Part shown: one piece after another, positions 1 through 10,505 of the stretch
Numbering within the stretch: the stretch's first letter is position 1
How the letters are laid out: every line of letters starts with the position of its first letter
Origin: Chloroflexota bacterium
Lineage (GTDB): Bacteria > Chloroflexota > Anaerolineae > B4-G1
Assembly (NCBI GenBank): GCA_024232355.1
Contig: JAAEPW010000301.1
Span: 1 to 33,289 of the forward strand
Direction of reading: 5' to 3'
DNA: 33,289 bases
Translations under genes and position numbers: made by a program
Notes under the pieces: generated by a model
What the model was told of the DNA's origin: nothing
Database searches by the model: none
Seen by the model: only the letters and a program-made list of their open reading frames with translations

Positions 1-12
1 AAAAAGGGGCTT

Positions 13-68
13 GTAGCCGAGGTTTCCATACCTCGCAGGGCCTTACGCGCTATGGAAAGCGCGGCTAC
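13..68. repeat. Dispersed double-hairpin repeat, copy 1
   Basis: The element is bounded by GTAGCCG and its complement CGGCTAC. Inside are two smaller hairpins: CGAGGT/ACCTCG with loop TTCCAT, and CGCGCT/AGCGCG around ATGGA. Similar elements lie at 22273-22327 and 31963-32004, always between genes. It resembles a REP/MITE-like mobile palindrome; no transposase is nearby. Confidence 0.8.
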
Positions 69-204
69 ATCGTAATCCCATTCAACTGAACCAGTGCCGC
101 AAAGAAAGGAGATGATAAAAACCTTGAGGCGAATGACACCAATTTTTCTAGATCTGTTCGTAAACATTCTTGATGAAAATTCCAATTGTGGAAAGGAGAA
201 AAAG

Positions 205-1467
205 ATGAAAAACTTGCGTTTAGTTTGGTTGGCCGCAATCGTGTTGATTTTGGCTACTATGGCGTGCGGAGGCCAAGATGCAGCTACTCCAGAAACACCC
301 CCTACGTCAGAACCTCCTCCTACGTCAGCAGTATCACCGACCATGATGCCGACGAATACGCCCAAAGCCCCGCCCCCGACAGATGTCCCAGAAGGGGCTT
401 CAATCGAGATCACCAACGAATCGGGCAGAGACATTTGGTACGTTTACCTGTCGCCCAGTAAGACTGACGGTTGGGGCGAGGATTGGCTGGGCGACGTTAT
501 CATCCGAGACGGCGAGGCGCACACCATTTATGGTGTCTCGGAGGGCATTTATGACGTTCTGGCCAAGGACGAGGACGGGGAGCAGATCGAAATCTTTTGG
601 AGTGTGGATCTTGAAGGTGGGATGACGTGGAGTGTCAGTGGTCTGGCCTCGCTCCAGATCACCAACGACACTGACAAAACCATCGGCTACCTCTACATCG
701 CGCCCACCGACGATGATACCTGGGGGGACGATTGGTTGGGTGAAGACGTTATCCCGGCTTGCGAAACCTACACGGTGGAAGGTGTCTCGAACGGTTTTTA
801 TGACATCAGGGCCAAGGATATGGATGAAGAGTTCATCGAGGCGATTTACAACGTCAATCTCGATGGCACCGACACTTGGACGGTGATCGGCAAGACTTTT
901 CTGCCAAGCAACGCTGATCTGCGCTTTGAGGATGATTGGACGAATAACAGCAACAATTGGGGCAGCGATACCGAGGGCGAGCGCGTCCACTATATGCGTC
1001 CGGCCGATGGCGAGTACTGCATTCGGGTCAAAGTCAATAATCAGACAGGGATGGAGTGGTACGAACCGTTCACCACCGACGAGTTTGTCGCCGAGGTGGC
1101 TTGCAGCATCGATGGAGCCGAAGATGCCACTTGTGGCCTGGGCTTTGGCCCAGATATAGACAACATCTATTGGCTCGAAATCTCCCCCAGTGAGCAGGCG
1201 TACGCCCTCTTTTTGCGAGAAGATGGTGAATGGAAGGACAACCTGGCGGATTGGGACATATCCAAGCACATAATCCCCGACAGCACAAACTATCTGCGCC
1301 TGGAGCGGGTTGGGGGAGTCGTATCATTGTACGTCAATGCCATACTGATGGGCGAGGCGGACGGAAAACGTTTCCCGATGGGCCGTGTTGGAATCGGCGG
1401 CTCTACGTACGATACGGCTGACGCGACCATTTGTATGGATAACTTGCGCGTGTGGCGGCTCGAATAG
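205..1467 (+). CDS. Secreted lipoprotein with tandem beta-type repeats and a C-terminal LamG-like domain
   Basis: The 420-residue product starts at ATG 205, which follows a good AAAGGAG site; an in-frame ATG at 94 would add a tail that does not look like coding sequence. Residues 1-21 form a lipoprotein signal with lipobox ATMAC, then a Pro/Thr/Ser-rich linker. Two repeats of about 75-80 residues follow. Each starts near a -I-T-N-(E/D)- motif and carries a shared DDWLG/EDWLG element and a G-V-S-(E/N)-G-(I/F)-Y-D element. The last ~170 residues resemble concanavalin-like/LamG-type or DUF1080-like folds with a closing DNLRVWRL strand. This points to an outer-face, lipid-anchored protein that may bind carbohydrate or protein. 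Substrate and partners cannot be told from sequence; the neighbouring RNase H gene looks unrelated. Confidence 0.8.
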   Translation: MKNLRLVWLAAIVLILATMACGGQDAATPETPPTSEPPPTSAVSPTMMPTNTPKAPPPTDVPEGASIEITNESGRDIWYVYLSPSKTDGWGEDWLGDVIIRDGEAHTIYGVSEGIYDVLAKDEDGEQIEIFWSVDLEGGMTWSVSGLASLQITNDTDKTIGYLYIAPTDDDTWGDDWLGEDVIPACETYTVEGVSNGFYDIRAKDMDEEFIEAIYNVNLDGTDTWTVIGKTFLPSNADLRFEDDWTNNSNNWGSDTEGERVHYMRPADGEYCIRVKVNNQTGMEWYEPFTTDEFVAEVACSIDGAEDATCGLGFGPDIDNIYWLEISPSEQAYALFLREDGEWKDNLADWDISKHIIPDSTNYLRLERVGGVVSLYVNAILMGEADGKRFPMGRVGIGGSTYDTADATICMDNLRVWRLE

Positions 1468-1476
1468 TTTGATGCG

Positions 1477-2460
1477 ATGTCACAATCTTTATTCGGTCCA
1501 GACACTTTGCGCGATACTATCCCGCCTCAGGTAGACGTTTACACCGACGGTGGCTGTGACCCTAACCCCGGACCCGGTGGCTGGGGGGGCATAATTCGCT
1601 GGGCCGACCGAGAATGGACGCTCAGCGGCAATGATCCCGACACGACCAACAATCGGATGGAGTTGCACGCTGCCGCGGCGGCTTTGGCGGTCTTGGAGGG
1701 GCTGTTGGGCCGCTGCCAGGTAAACGTCTATACCGATTCTCAATATCTGCGGCAGGGCATCACCGAATGGCTGGCTGGATGGGTAAGCCGGGGATGGCGC
1801 ACTCGCGACAAGCAACCGGTCAAGAATCAAGACCTGTGGCGCGTGCTTTACCGGTTGAGCCAGGCCCACGACGTGACCTGGCAATGGCTCAAGGGTCACG
1901 CCGGACATCCCCTCAACGAGCGGGCTGACCAGTTGGCGACCGCGGCGCGGCGGTCACTGCGCCGCATCCGTCCCTCTGACCCTACGCCAGATGTGCCACA
2001 AGCTCCTAATAATGGTGGGCCAACCGTCGAGATCTGTATCAAGGCTAGTTGCCGGGGGGCACAGGGGCAGGGCGGGTGGGGGGCCGTGCTCCGTATGGAA
2101 GAGCACACCAGGTCTCTCAGCGGCGGCGAATCCCAGACGACGGCTAATGCGATGCTCATCCGTGGCGCAGCCGAGGCGCTAGAGGCGCTGACCAAGCCCT
2201 GCCAGGTAACTGTCTACTCGGACGCCAAGTACCTGATCCAAGGGGCTTCGCAGTGGGTGAAAGGTTGGCAAGCGCGGGGTTGGCAAACCAGGAATGGCAA
2301 GCCGGTCGCCAACCGGGCCGCGTGGGAGGCACTGATGGGTGCTGCTCGCCCACACCAGATCGTTTGGCAGCAAGCCAAAGAAGACAATGCCCCCACTGAC
2401 CTGGCGTGGGCTGGCGAGTTGGCATCAGAGGCCGCCAAATTGGGAGAGGTAGATGATTGA
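1477..2460 (+). CDS. Tandem RNase HI protein, second domain degenerate
   Basis: The 327-residue protein has two RNase HI folds. Domain 1 (about 19-160) is a complete type 1 RNase H: TDGGC (Asp24), NNRMEL (Glu62), YTDSQ (Asp87) and [13 protein letters not shown] (His141, Asp151), so it should cleave RNA in RNA-DNA hybrids. Domain 2 (about 185-320) keeps the framework ([16 protein letters not shown], a W-rich [10 protein letters not shown] segment). Its catalytic Asp is Lys189, the Glu is Leu227, the last Asp is Gly313, and the His loop is lost; only Asp249 survives. It is probably an inactive domain for hybrid or protein binding. The start ATG lies 9 bases after the lipoprotein stop and lacks a clear Shine-Dalgarno sequence. 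Confidence 0.9.
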   Translation: MSQSLFGPDTLRDTIPPQVDVYTDGGCDPNPGPGGWGGIIRWADREWTLSGNDPDTTNNRMELHAAAAALAVLEGLLGRCQVNVYTDSQYLRQGITEWLAGWVSRGWRTRDKQPVKNQDLWRVLYRLSQAHDVTWQWLKGHAGHPLNERADQLATAARRSLRRIRPSDPTPDVPQAPNNGGPTVEICIKASCRGAQGQGGWGAVLRMEEHTRSLSGGESQTTANAMLIRGAAEALEALTKPCQVTVYSDAKYLIQGASQWVKGWQARGWQTRNGKPVANRAAWEALMGAARPHQIVWQQAKEDNAPTDLAWAGELASEAAKLGEVDD

Positions 2461-2493
2461 TACAACCTTTGGAATACAAGAGACGTCAAAAAG

Positions 2494-5400
2494 ATGAAAA
2501 AAAAAGCTCAAGAACAACCGGTAGATGAATTGATAAGAATGGGCCAACAGGTTGCTGGATTGGAAACGTCTCTCACAGCGCGCGAGAGCGAGGATCGTTT
2601 CCGTGCCATCTCTGAGCTTGTCTCTGACTTTGTCTATGCGATCCGTGTTGAGCCTGACGGCACAATGGTATATGAGTGGACGACAGAAGCCCTCACCAAC
2701 GTCACCGGTTATACTGTAGACGAACTGGAAAAACGGGGCGGTATGGCGAGTCTCGTTCATCCAGATGACAGGCGAGGTTCTCTCCGACGACTGCGAACGC
2801 TTCGATCGGATCATTCATCAACTATAGATGAGTTACGTATTGTTACCAAGAGCGGTGAAATGCGTTGGATCCGCAATTATGCGCGATCGGTTTGGGATGA
2901 GGATCAAGACCGTGTCGTACGTATTTACGGCGCAGTACAGGATATCACTGAGCGTAAACAAGCAGAGGCAGCATTACGGGAACAAACACGCGCGCTGCAA
3001 GAGAGCGAAGAACGACTACGGTTGTTTGTGGAAAGCGTTGAAGATATTGTCACTATGCAGGATGTTAAAGGCAAGTACCTGTATTACGGCAGCTCTCCTC
3101 GATACGGTATCAAGAGTAGTGATGTGATAGGAAGGACTCCATCCGATTTTCACGAGCCGGCATTTGCAGCCAAGATTATGGAGCGGCTGCAGCAAGTAGT
3201 CTCCAGCGGACAGAGTTTGACTACTGAAACCGAGTTGGTCTGGCAGGGAGAAACACTCTGGTTTATTGATCATCTTTATCCGATCAAAGATATGGACGGG
3301 CATATTTCGGCCGTGGCAACGATCTTGCACAATATCACTGAACGCAAACGGGCTGAAGAGGGCCAGCGTCGTGCGCTGGATGAGGCACTGCAAGCGACAC
3401 GCGCGTTGCAAGAGAATAAAGAGAGACTGGATCACTTTATGCATTCGGCCACTGACCAGTTCTCCCTTTATGATTCGGACCTTAACTTTCTTGATATCAA
3501 CCAAGCGGCGTTAAAAATGTTCCTCGATGGAACCAAAAAAGAGGACATTATTGGAAAAAACCTCACAGAAATAGTACCCGATTTCAAAAAAAGTGGTCGA
3601 CATGAAAAATATCTGCACGTAATCAAAACAGGTGAGCCTTTCTTTGCCGATAGCATTGTCCCTCACCCTTTTTTTGGTGACAAGCACTTGAGTGTTAGAG
3701 CCTTCAAAGTGGGCGATGGTTTGGGTTTGGTTGTCAGAGACGTCACCGAGCGGGTGCAAATGGTGAATGCACTGCGGGAGAGCGAAGTGCGGTATCGAAC
3801 GTTGTTTGAGCAATCGCTCCATGGAATCATGATTGCTCAAGATGGTCGCATTGTTCTGGTCAATTCAACCTTTGCCGAGATGATGGGATACTCGGTGGGG
3901 GAATTGATAGCCATGTCGCCTCAAGAGATAACAGAGTTGGTTCATCCTGAGGACAAAGAATTAGTCCTGCAACGTCATTGGGATCGATTGGCAGGAAAGG
4001 ATGTGTCGTCAAGCTGCTCGATTCGCTATATCCGCAAGGATGGCGCGGTGCGCTGGATGGAGATCTCTGCGGACCTGATCGAGCATCTGGGCAAGCCTGC
4101 TGTGCACGCATTTTACACAGATATCACTGAACGCAAGCAAACAGAACAAGCGTTGCATCAGCGAACGGCCCAGTTGGAAGCACTGCGCGAGGTAGAGCTA
4201 AAGATTGCGGCCCAGTTGGACCTGGATACACTGTTACATTCTATTGCCTCTTGGGCTATGGAAATGATGCAAGGGATCTCGGCAAGTGTCTGCCTCTACG
4301 TACCAGAGCAAGACGCACTTGAAACCGTAATAGTCATTGGTGAGCCTATTGCACTGATAGGAAGCATGTTACGGCGAGGAGAGAGTATCTCTGGCAGGGT
4401 GTGGGAGACGGGTAAACCTGTGGTAGTTGACGACTACCAACACTGGGTGGGAAAAATGGCCGTCTATGATGGATTTTCAATCGGTGCGATGATCAGTGTG
4501 CCGATTCGTTTGAACAGAACGTTTCTCGGAGCGTTGAGCATTGTGTCTGATACGCCGCACGCTTTTACCCAGGCTGATGCCGAGTTGCTGAGTCTGTTTG
4601 CTACTCAGGCAGCCATCGCCATCCGCAACGCTCGACTGTACGAGGCCAGGCGAAAACAAGCCACTCAATTGGCTGTGGTCAATCAGGTGGCACGGCAGGT
4701 TGTCTCGATTCTAGAGCCGGATCAACTTTTGCACGAGATCGTTACTGCCATTCAGCATGGGTTTGGGTACTTTAATGTGATCCTTTTACAACTCGATGAG
4801 GCTACCAACGAATTGGGGAATCAAGCTATGGCTGGTGGTTTCTCGAGCATGGCGCCGCCGGATTATCGCCAGAAGGTGGGAGAGGGACTGATGGGCTGGG
4901 TGGCTGAAACCGGACGTTCGCTTTTGGTTAACGATGTAAGGCAGTCGCCTCAATATATCGTTGGTTTTCCCACGGACGAGTCAACACTGTCCGAGTTGTG
5001 CGTGCCTCTGAAACTGGCGGATCATATCGTTGGCGTGCTTGATGTTCAGGCAATTGAGCTGAATGCCTTTGATGAGACAGATCTTGTTGCTATGGAGACC
5101 CTGGCGGGCCAGATTGCCGTGGCAATCAAGAACGCGCAACTGTATGAAAGGGCGCAACAAGAACTGGCCGAGCGCAAGCAAGCAGAGGAGACACTGCAAC
5201 GGCGCAACCGATCGTTGGCATTGCTCAACCGGGCTGGGCAAGAATTTGCCGCGACGCTCGATCTGGATCAAGTGCTTGCGGCCTTTCTGGGCGAGGTGTG
5301 TCACTTGTTGGATGTGACCGCTGGTTCGGTCTGGTTGATCGATTTTGATACCGATGAGGTGGTCTGTCAGCAGGCATATGGACCCGAGAACAGCTTTGTG

Positions 5401-6363
5401 CAAGGATGGCGATTGCCATTGGGACGGGGTATCACTGGTTGGGTAGCCCGTCATGGCCAAAGTTTGGTTTTGTCGGATGCGCAGGTCGATGATAGATATT
5501 ATAGGGGTGTCGAGCGGGAGATGGAGGTGGAATTTCATTCCATTCTCAGTGTACCTCTAAGAACTAGACAAAAGGTGATCGGTACGCTTCAGGTGGTAGA
5601 CACAATGTATGGACGTTTCGATGCCGCTGATCTGACGTTGATCGAGTCTCTGGCCGCGACGGCGGCGATTGCTATCGAGAATGCCCGTCTGTACGAGCAG
5701 ACTCGTCGAGATGCCGAGACCAAGGCTACTTTGTTGCACGAGATCAATCACCGCGTCAAGAACAACTTGTCTGCTATCATTGGTTTGATCTATGCCGAGC
5801 AGCGTCACGCCAGGACAGAAAATCAAGCGGATTACCAATCCATTTTAAGAGATCTATCCCATCGAGTGCAAGGACTGGCCAAGGTGCATACCCTACTCTC
5901 TGCCTCCGGGTGGGCATCATTGCCCTTGGATGAATTGGTCGGGCAAATCATCTGGGTGGCCTTGCAAATGTTGCCCCGCCACAAGCGCATCTCTGTAGAT
6001 GTGACGCCGTCGTCGATCCAGGTGATACCGGAACAGGCGAATGACTTGGCATTGGTGATCAATGAGCTTGCCACCAATACAGCCGTCCATGCATTGACCG
6101 AGCAGGATCAAGGGGGCATTAATGTCCGCATCGCTCAAGATGAGGATGAGATTGTCCTCATCGAGTTCCGAGACGATGGGCCAGGGTATCCAGAAAAGGT
6201 TCTGACGTTGGAATCTCATAGCGTGGGGTTGTATCTGATACAATCGCTTGTGAGTCACAATCTATGTGGCGAGTTGACCCTTTGTAACGATGGTGGTGCA
6301 GTCACCACAATCCGTTTCAAAAAGGCAACAGATCACAGTCAATCAATGGGGAGACAAATATGA
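2494..6363 (+). CDS. Cytoplasmic PAS(4)-GAF(3) sensor histidine kinase, HisKA_2 type
   Basis: This 1289-residue kinase has no membrane segment. Four PAS domains lie at roughly 35-155, 172-290, 312-420 and 432-553; several end in the D-I-T-E-R-K motif that closes PAS/PAC units. Three GAF domains follow at about 565-718, 735-890 and 905-1065. The transmitter begins with [11 protein letters not shown] (phospho-acceptor probably His1086), typical of the HisKA_2/HWE-like class. An HATPase_c domain follows, with the N box near [11 protein letters not shown] and a D-D-G-P-G-Y G box. It probably senses small molecules or redox state in the cytoplasm; ligands are unknown. It overlaps the next kinase gene by 4 bases (ATGA), so the two are likely translationally coupled and work together. 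Confidence 0.93.
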   Translation: MKKKAQEQPVDELIRMGQQVAGLETSLTARESEDRFRAISELVSDFVYAIRVEPDGTMVYEWTTEALTNVTGYTVDELEKRGGMASLVHPDDRRGSLRRLRTLRSDHSSTIDELRIVTKSGEMRWIRNYARSVWDEDQDRVVRIYGAVQDITERKQAEAALREQTRALQESEERLRLFVESVEDIVTMQDVKGKYLYYGSSPRYGIKSSDVIGRTPSDFHEPAFAAKIMERLQQVVSSGQSLTTETELVWQGETLWFIDHLYPIKDMDGHISAVATILHNITERKRAEEGQRRALDEALQATRALQENKERLDHFMHSATDQFSLYDSDLNFLDINQAALKMFLDGTKKEDIIGKNLTEIVPDFKKSGRHEKYLHVIKTGEPFFADSIVPHPFFGDKHLSVRAFKVGDGLGLVVRDVTERVQMVNALRESEVRYRTLFEQSLHGIMIAQDGRIVLVNSTFAEMMGYSVGELIAMSPQEITELVHPEDKELVLQRHWDRLAGKDVSSSCSIRYIRKDGAVRWMEISADLIEHLGKPAVHAFYTDITERKQTEQALHQRTAQLEALREVELKIAAQLDLDTLLHSIASWAMEMMQGISASVCLYVPEQDALETVIVIGEPIALIGSMLRRGESISGRVWETGKPVVVDDYQHWVGKMAVYDGFSIGAMISVPIRLNRTFLGALSIVSDTPHAFTQADAELLSLFATQAAIAIRNARLYEARRKQATQLAVVNQVARQVVSILEPDQLLHEIVTAIQHGFGYFNVILLQLDEATNELGNQAMAGGFSSMAPPDYRQKVGEGLMGWVAETGRSLLVNDVRQSPQYIVGFPTDESTLSELCVPLKLADHIVGVLDVQAIELNAFDETDLVAMETLAGQIAVAIKNAQLYERAQQELAERKQAEETLQRRNRSLALLNRAGQEFAATLDLDQVLAAFLGEVCHLLDVTAGSVWLIDFDTDEVVCQQAYGPENSFVQGWRLPLGRGITGWVARHGQSLVLSDAQVDDRYYRGVEREMEVEFHSILSVPLRTRQKVIGTLQVVDTMYGRFDAADLTLIESLAATAAIAIENARLYEQTRRDAETKATLLHEINHRVKNNLSAIIGLIYAEQRHARTENQADYQSILRDLSHRVQGLAKVHTLLSASGWASLPLDELVGQIIWVALQMLPRHKRISVDVTPSSIQVIPEQANDLALVINELATNTAVHALTEQDQGGINVRIAQDEDEIVLIEFRDDGPGYPEKVLTLESHSVGLYLIQSLVSHNLCGELTLCNDGGAVTTIRFKKATDHSQSMGRQI

Positions 6364-8231
6364 CCGTATTGGACATACGGGTGTTGATTGTTGAGGATGA
6401 TTTTCTTGTCAGTGAAATGATTCGAGGAATATTGGAGGGGATGGGGTATATTGTCGTTGGTGTGGCGGCAGATGGGTACCAAGCTGTTGAGATGGCTCAA
6501 TCCACCCGACCCGATGTGATTATAATGGACTTGGGACTGCCCAATATGGATGGAGTGGAGGCCACCCGTCGCATCTATGAATCTTGCCCAACGCCGATCG
6601 TGATACTGACGGCTTATGATGCGCCGGACCTGGTCGAACAGGCCAGCGCGGTCGGGGCTGGGGCCTATCTGGTCAAACCCCCCGGCGCGCGGGAGATGGA
6701 ACGGGCCATTACCATCTCGATGGCACGCTTTAACGACATGATGGAACTGCGTCGTCTGAATATCGAGTTACAAGCCGAGATCGCCGAGCGGATACAGACG
6801 CAAGCATCATTGTTGCAAGTCACGCGTGCGTTGCAAGAGTCCGAAGAAAAATATCGCCACGTTGTGGATCACGCCAATGAGGCCATCGTCGTGGCTCAAG
6901 ATAGGATGCTGCGATTCTCTAACCCCAAAGCAGTAGAGATTACGGGTTATTCACAGACCGAGTTAGCCTCTACACCGTTTACTGAGCTTGTGCATCCAGA
7001 CGATCGAGAGATGGTAGTAAATCGTCACCTCCAAAGACTGCGAGGCGAGTTGGTGCCCAACATATATTCGTTCAAAATCGTTAACAAGAGCGGTGATGCG
7101 AGATGTGTCCAAGTCAACGCGGTTCTGATAGATTGGGAGGGCAAACCGGCTACACTCACCTTTCTGAGCGACATTACCGAGCGCATGCGGGCAGAAGTAG
7201 ACCTGCGCAAGAGCGAAGAGTTCAACCGAGCACTGATTGAGCACTCGCCCATCGGGATTTCGGTGCGCAGTCGGACCGGTCGTTTGCTCTTTTATAACGA
7301 CGCGTGGAAAAAGATATGGGCCATATCCGATGAGAATATTGCCCAAGACCTCATGCGTGTCCGGCCCAAGTTGGCTCTCGACCAGCGAGACGACTACCTC
7401 GGGCTTTATCGTGATCAACTGGAGCAAATTTACCAAAACGGAGGTTCCTTGCACGCTCCTAAACTTCGGATGATGCGACCATGTCCGGGAAAAGCGGAAT
7501 GGATCGACCAATACTTTTATGCCATCCAAGATGAGAGTGGTCAGGTGGATCGGGTTGTTGTTCTCACCGAGGACGCCACGCAGCGTGAACGAGCAGAAGA
7601 ACAAATCAAGGCCTCGTTGCGAGAAAAAGACGTGTTGCTGCGAGAAATTCACCACCGGGTCAAAAATAACCTACAGATCATTCACAGCTTGCTGGATCTT
7701 CAATCGGATTACATCCAAGATGAGCAGGCACTTGAGGTATTTCGGGAAAGTCAACAGCGTGTCCGTGCGATGGCGCTCGTTCACGAACGATTGTATCAAT
7801 CCAAGGACCTGGCCAAAGTTGATCTCGCCGAATACATTCAAAACCTGAGCAATGATCTATTTCTGTCGTATGGGACGGATGCGGCCAACATTACCCTAGA
7901 AACCAACGTCAGTGAAATCGTTTTGGATATCGATATGGCTATTCCTTGTGGTTTGATTATCAGTGAATTGGTTTCCAATGCTATGAAGCATGCTTTCCCA
8001 AACGGGAGAAAAGGCAAAATCAGCATTGATTTTCATCCGGTTGGCGATGATGATGGACTAACTTTGGTGATTCAAGATGACGGAGTTGGATTTCGCCAAG
8101 ACTGGAACCCAGAAAATCTGAAATCATTTGGGTTACGGTTGGTCAGCATGCTGATCCGCCAGTTAAAGGGCGAGATGGAAATTGATCAAAGCAATGGTAC
8201 TTTGTTCGAGATCACACTGAGGGGCAGTTAG
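6360..8231 (+). CDS. Receiver-PAS-PAS-HisKA_2 hybrid response regulator/kinase
   Basis: The 623-residue protein starts with a CheY-like receiver (about 1-125) with acidic pair Asp13/Asp14, phospho-acceptor Asp57 in MDLGLP, and the Lys of YLVKPP. Two PAS domains (about 157-280 and 285-410) precede a HisKA_2 module with [11 protein letters not shown] (likely His432). The ATPase domain has [12 protein letters not shown] and DDGVGF motifs. The receiver at the front suggests it accepts phosphate from the upstream kinase and passes it on through its own transmitter. No DNA-binding output domain is present and no separate output regulator gene adjoins, so the final target is unknown. A GGGGAG site precedes the ATG. 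Confidence 0.92.
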   Translation: MTVLDIRVLIVEDDFLVSEMIRGILEGMGYIVVGVAADGYQAVEMAQSTRPDVIIMDLGLPNMDGVEATRRIYESCPTPIVILTAYDAPDLVEQASAVGAGAYLVKPPGAREMERAITISMARFNDMMELRRLNIELQAEIAERIQTQASLLQVTRALQESEEKYRHVVDHANEAIVVAQDRMLRFSNPKAVEITGYSQTELASTPFTELVHPDDREMVVNRHLQRLRGELVPNIYSFKIVNKSGDARCVQVNAVLIDWEGKPATLTFLSDITERMRAEVDLRKSEEFNRALIEHSPIGISVRSRTGRLLFYNDAWKKIWAISDENIAQDLMRVRPKLALDQRDDYLGLYRDQLEQIYQNGGSLHAPKLRMMRPCPGKAEWIDQYFYAIQDESGQVDRVVVLTEDATQRERAEEQIKASLREKDVLLREIHHRVKNNLQIIHSLLDLQSDYIQDEQALEVFRESQQRVRAMALVHERLYQSKDLAKVDLAEYIQNLSNDLFLSYGTDAANITLETNVSEIVLDIDMAIPCGLIISELVSNAMKHAFPNGRKGKISIDFHPVGDDDGLTLVIQDDGVGFRQDWNPENLKSFGLRLVSMLIRQLKGEMEIDQSNGTLFEITLRGS

Positions 8232-8325
8232 GCTTTTCCAGTTCTTAAATCCTCCCAAAATTTGCGGTGGAGAATCTCGTAAATCACAAAGTGACAAAAT
8301 AACCGGAAAAGCTCAAGGAATTCCG
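8231..8325. repeat. TIR-bounded MITE-like element, copy 1
   Basis: This stretch aligns over its whole length with 14499-14595, including shared cores CCTCCCAAAATTT and CAAAATAACCGG and a shared tail AGGAATTCC. The ends form an imperfect inverted repeat (GGCTTTTCCAGTT against AACCGGAAAAGCT). It starts on the last base of the kinase stop codon. It is too short to encode a protein and fits a non-autonomous mobile element. Confidence 0.75.
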
Positions 8326-8419
8326 TCATAAAATCTGTTTGGGAAATTTATTTCTCTAGAATTCACTTGTATATCTGTTGATGCTTGCCCTTTTTCCCCA
8401 TCTCTGGTAGACTTTTCTT

Positions 8420-8437
8420 CGCCGCCATCGGGCGGCG
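8420..8437 (+). promoter_or_regulatory. Strong G+C hairpin upstream of the LysM lipoprotein gene
   Basis: CGCCGCC and GGCGGCG pair perfectly around the 4-base loop ATCG, ending 23 bases before the start codon. There is no clear T-run after it. It may be a leader hairpin that affects translation or mRNA stability, or a terminator for the kinase pair; the sequence does not decide. Confidence 0.4.
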
Positions 8438-8460
8438 ATTTCGTGATAGGGAAGATTTTG

Positions 8461-10026
8461 ATGATGAAAAAGTTGCGTCATTGGTCGTTGTTATCATATA
8501 TTTGCGTCATGTGCATCGCGGCTGCCTGCACACGCTACACATCGGAACCTCCACCTGTACTGGAGAATCCTCAAGCCTCTGAACAAGCGCATGTGGAGAT
8601 TTCCGCATCGTCTGTTCCTGCTCCTACTCCGATCTCTGCACCCACTCCTGCGTACCCCGGTACTTATACAGGCATACCTACGCCCAACCCGACGCCTGTC
8701 GGGCACTCGGATGGTACGGGGGTGGAAACGTACACTGTTCAGCCTGGTCAGACATTGGGCTGGATCGCCCTGGTATTTGGCTGCACCGTTGACGAGATCG
8801 TCGTTGCCAATGGTCTGCCCAACGCGGATAGCATTGTTGCCGGTCAGACGCTTATCATTCCCGTCAACGCCACCGAGATCGGCCCGGCCTTTAAACTGAT
8901 TCCCGATAGCGAGATGGTTTATAGTCCTGCTTATATCCATTTTGATTTGCCGGGCTTTGTGGTCGCGCAAGGGGGTTATCTGGCAAGCTATACGGGTGAT
9001 GCTGAGGGGGGCACCTTCACGGGAATCGAAATCGTTCAACTGGTATCGCAGCGTTACAGTGTAGGGCCGCGGGTACTGCTGGCACTATTGGAATTGCAAT
9101 CTGGATGGGTCACCAATCCACATCCCGTCGCCGAGACCCTCATCTATCCGCTGGGCCACGTCCAGGATTATTACGAAGGATTGTTCCAACAGTTGAGTTG
9201 GGCTGCGATACGGCTCAATAGCGGCTATTATGGATGGAAGCGGGGTGACTATGGGACGGTACGTTTGCTCAACGGCACCCGTGTCGCCATCGCGCCAGGG
9301 CTCAACCCCGGCACGACTGGTATACAGAATTGTCTGGCCGGACTCTCTGCTACGTTGGACGGATGGCAAATGCTGGTCGGCGCTGATGGATTCTTGGCGA
9401 CGTACGAGCGCCTTTTTGGCAATCCTTTTGCCTACGCAATAGATCCATTGCTGCCGCCCGACTTGATACAGCCAGAGTTGTGGTTGCCTTGGGAATCTGG
9501 GCAAACCTGGTACTTTACCGGCGGTCCGCACGGGGGCTGGGGAACTGACAGCGGTCGCGCTGCCCTCGACTTTGTGCCGAGTAACGAAGCATTGGGATGC
9601 GCGCCTTCGGGTGAGTGGGCCACGGCTGCTGCATCAGGGTTGGTGCTGCGCAGCGAGAACGGCGAGGTAATCATAGACCTGGATGGCGATGGTTTTGAGC
9701 AGAGCGGTTGGACGTTGCTCTATCTGCACATGTACGCCCAAGACCGGGTCGCGGCCGGCCTGTACGTGCAGCGCGGACAGCGCATTGGACATCCCTCCTG
9801 CGAAGGCGGGTTCTCTGAGGCGACGCATCTCCACTTTGCCCGCCGCTACAATGGGGAGTGGATCCCTGCCGGTAGCGGGCCAACGCCGCTGGTGCTTTCA
9901 GGTTGGACGACTCGCGAGGATGAGATGCTATATGACGGCACAATGACTCGCGACAGTGAGGAACGCGTCGCCTGCGAGTGCTGGAGAGACGAGGTCAACG
10001 GCCTGGTCTCTGACAACGCACCCTAA
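8461..10026 (+). CDS. LysM-containing lipoprotein with M23-type peptidase domain
   Basis: The product is 521 residues from ATG 8461; AGGGAAG lies 6 bases upstream, and ATG 8464 is equally possible. A type II signal with lipobox IAAAC is followed by a Pro/Thr-rich linker. A LysM domain (YTVQPGQTLGWIA to VAGQTLIIP) would bind peptidoglycan or related glycans. A long central helical region of unknown family comes next. The C-terminal part resembles peptidase family M23 (LytM): an N-terminal H-x(n)-D region (GPHGGWG to AALDF), YLHM, and a closing H-L-H-F motif that supply the zinc ligands. It is likely a cell-envelope endopeptidase or envelope-remodelling protein. Active-site assignment by eye is probable rather than certain. 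Confidence 0.87.
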   Translation: MMKKLRHWSLLSYICVMCIAAACTRYTSEPPPVLENPQASEQAHVEISASSVPAPTPISAPTPAYPGTYTGIPTPNPTPVGHSDGTGVETYTVQPGQTLGWIALVFGCTVDEIVVANGLPNADSIVAGQTLIIPVNATEIGPAFKLIPDSEMVYSPAYIHFDLPGFVVAQGGYLASYTGDAEGGTFTGIEIVQLVSQRYSVGPRVLLALLELQSGWVTNPHPVAETLIYPLGHVQDYYEGLFQQLSWAAIRLNSGYYGWKRGDYGTVRLLNGTRVAIAPGLNPGTTGIQNCLAGLSATLDGWQMLVGADGFLATYERLFGNPFAYAIDPLLPPDLIQPELWLPWESGQTWYFTGGPHGGWGTDSGRAALDFVPSNEALGCAPSGEWATAAASGLVLRSENGEVIIDLDGDGFEQSGWTLLYLHMYAQDRVAAGLYVQRGQRIGHPSCEGGFSEATHLHFARRYNGEWIPAGSGPTPLVLSGWTTREDEMLYDGTMTRDSEERVACECWRDEVNGLVSDNAP

Positions 10027-10040
10027 GACTTGCCAAGTCT
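10026..10040. terminator. Possible bidirectional terminator between convergent genes
   Basis: AGACTT and AAGTCT pair perfectly around the 3-base loop GCC, located between the stop codon of the M23 lipoprotein gene and the stop of the converging stress-protein gene. The trailing T-run is poor (GGTTTGTCCTT), so this call rests mainly on position. Confidence 0.4.
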
Positions 10041-10049
10041 GGTTTGTCC

Positions 10050-10493
10050 TTATATCAACTCTACTGACACCCCAGTCTGTTCCTTGATCTCTTGCGTCAG
10101 GCGATCCAAACTGCTCGCGTCCAGGTAGGCTGTACCTGGCTTGGGGCGACCTAGCACAAGCGTTGCTGGGTGAGTTTCTTCGAGGTAGCGCACCAATTCA
10201 TCCCGAAAGCGTCCCTTGCGTGTGGCAAAGTCGGCCTTGATTCCTTCCGCCTGGGCTTGTTCGACCAGTGTCAGCATGATAAATTCGCCCATTTTGCGCA
10301 GTTCATCAGCTACAAGGTCCGTACGGCCTGCGGTGGTACGTTTCATAAAATTGAGGTCGACGATATACAGAAAAGTCAGCCCTAGTCCGCGCTCGCGCGC
10401 CAACTTGATAGCGCCTTGTACCGCGGACTCGCTTCCCTCGCCGCCCCGTGTCGCGCAGATGATGCCGCCGGTATGTTGATTTGTTTGATTCAT
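10050..10493 (-). CDS. Universal stress protein (UspA family)
   Basis: The 147-residue protein has the alpha/beta Usp fold: an N-terminal strand IICATRGGEGSESA, a helix, the strand LTFLYIVD, and a late LVLGRPKPGTAYL segment. The usual ATP-binding G-2x-G-9x-G(S/T) signature is not clearly intact, so nucleotide binding is uncertain. It lies 12 bases after the transporter gene on the same strand and is probably co-transcribed. Small Usp partners often sit beside ion transporters and may adjust them; that role here is inference. Confidence 0.8.
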   Translation of the reverse strand: MNQTNQHTGGIICATRGGEGSESAVQGAIKLARERGLGLTFLYIVDLNFMKRTTAGRTDLVADELRKMGEFIMLTLVEQAQAEGIKADFATRKGRFRDELVRYLEETHPATLVLGRPKPGTAYLDASSLDRLTQEIKEQTGVSVELI

Positions 10494-10505
10494 TGTGTAC
10501 TTCTC

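Noticed and set aside
94..204. N-terminal extension of the first lipoprotein to ATG 94
   Set aside because: It would bury the lipoprotein signal 37 residues inside; ATG 205 has a clear ribosome site and gives a proper lipobox.
400..1269. Long minus-strand open frame within the first lipoprotein gene
   Set aside because: It mirrors the codon pattern of the sense gene, and the translation has no domain signature or start signal.
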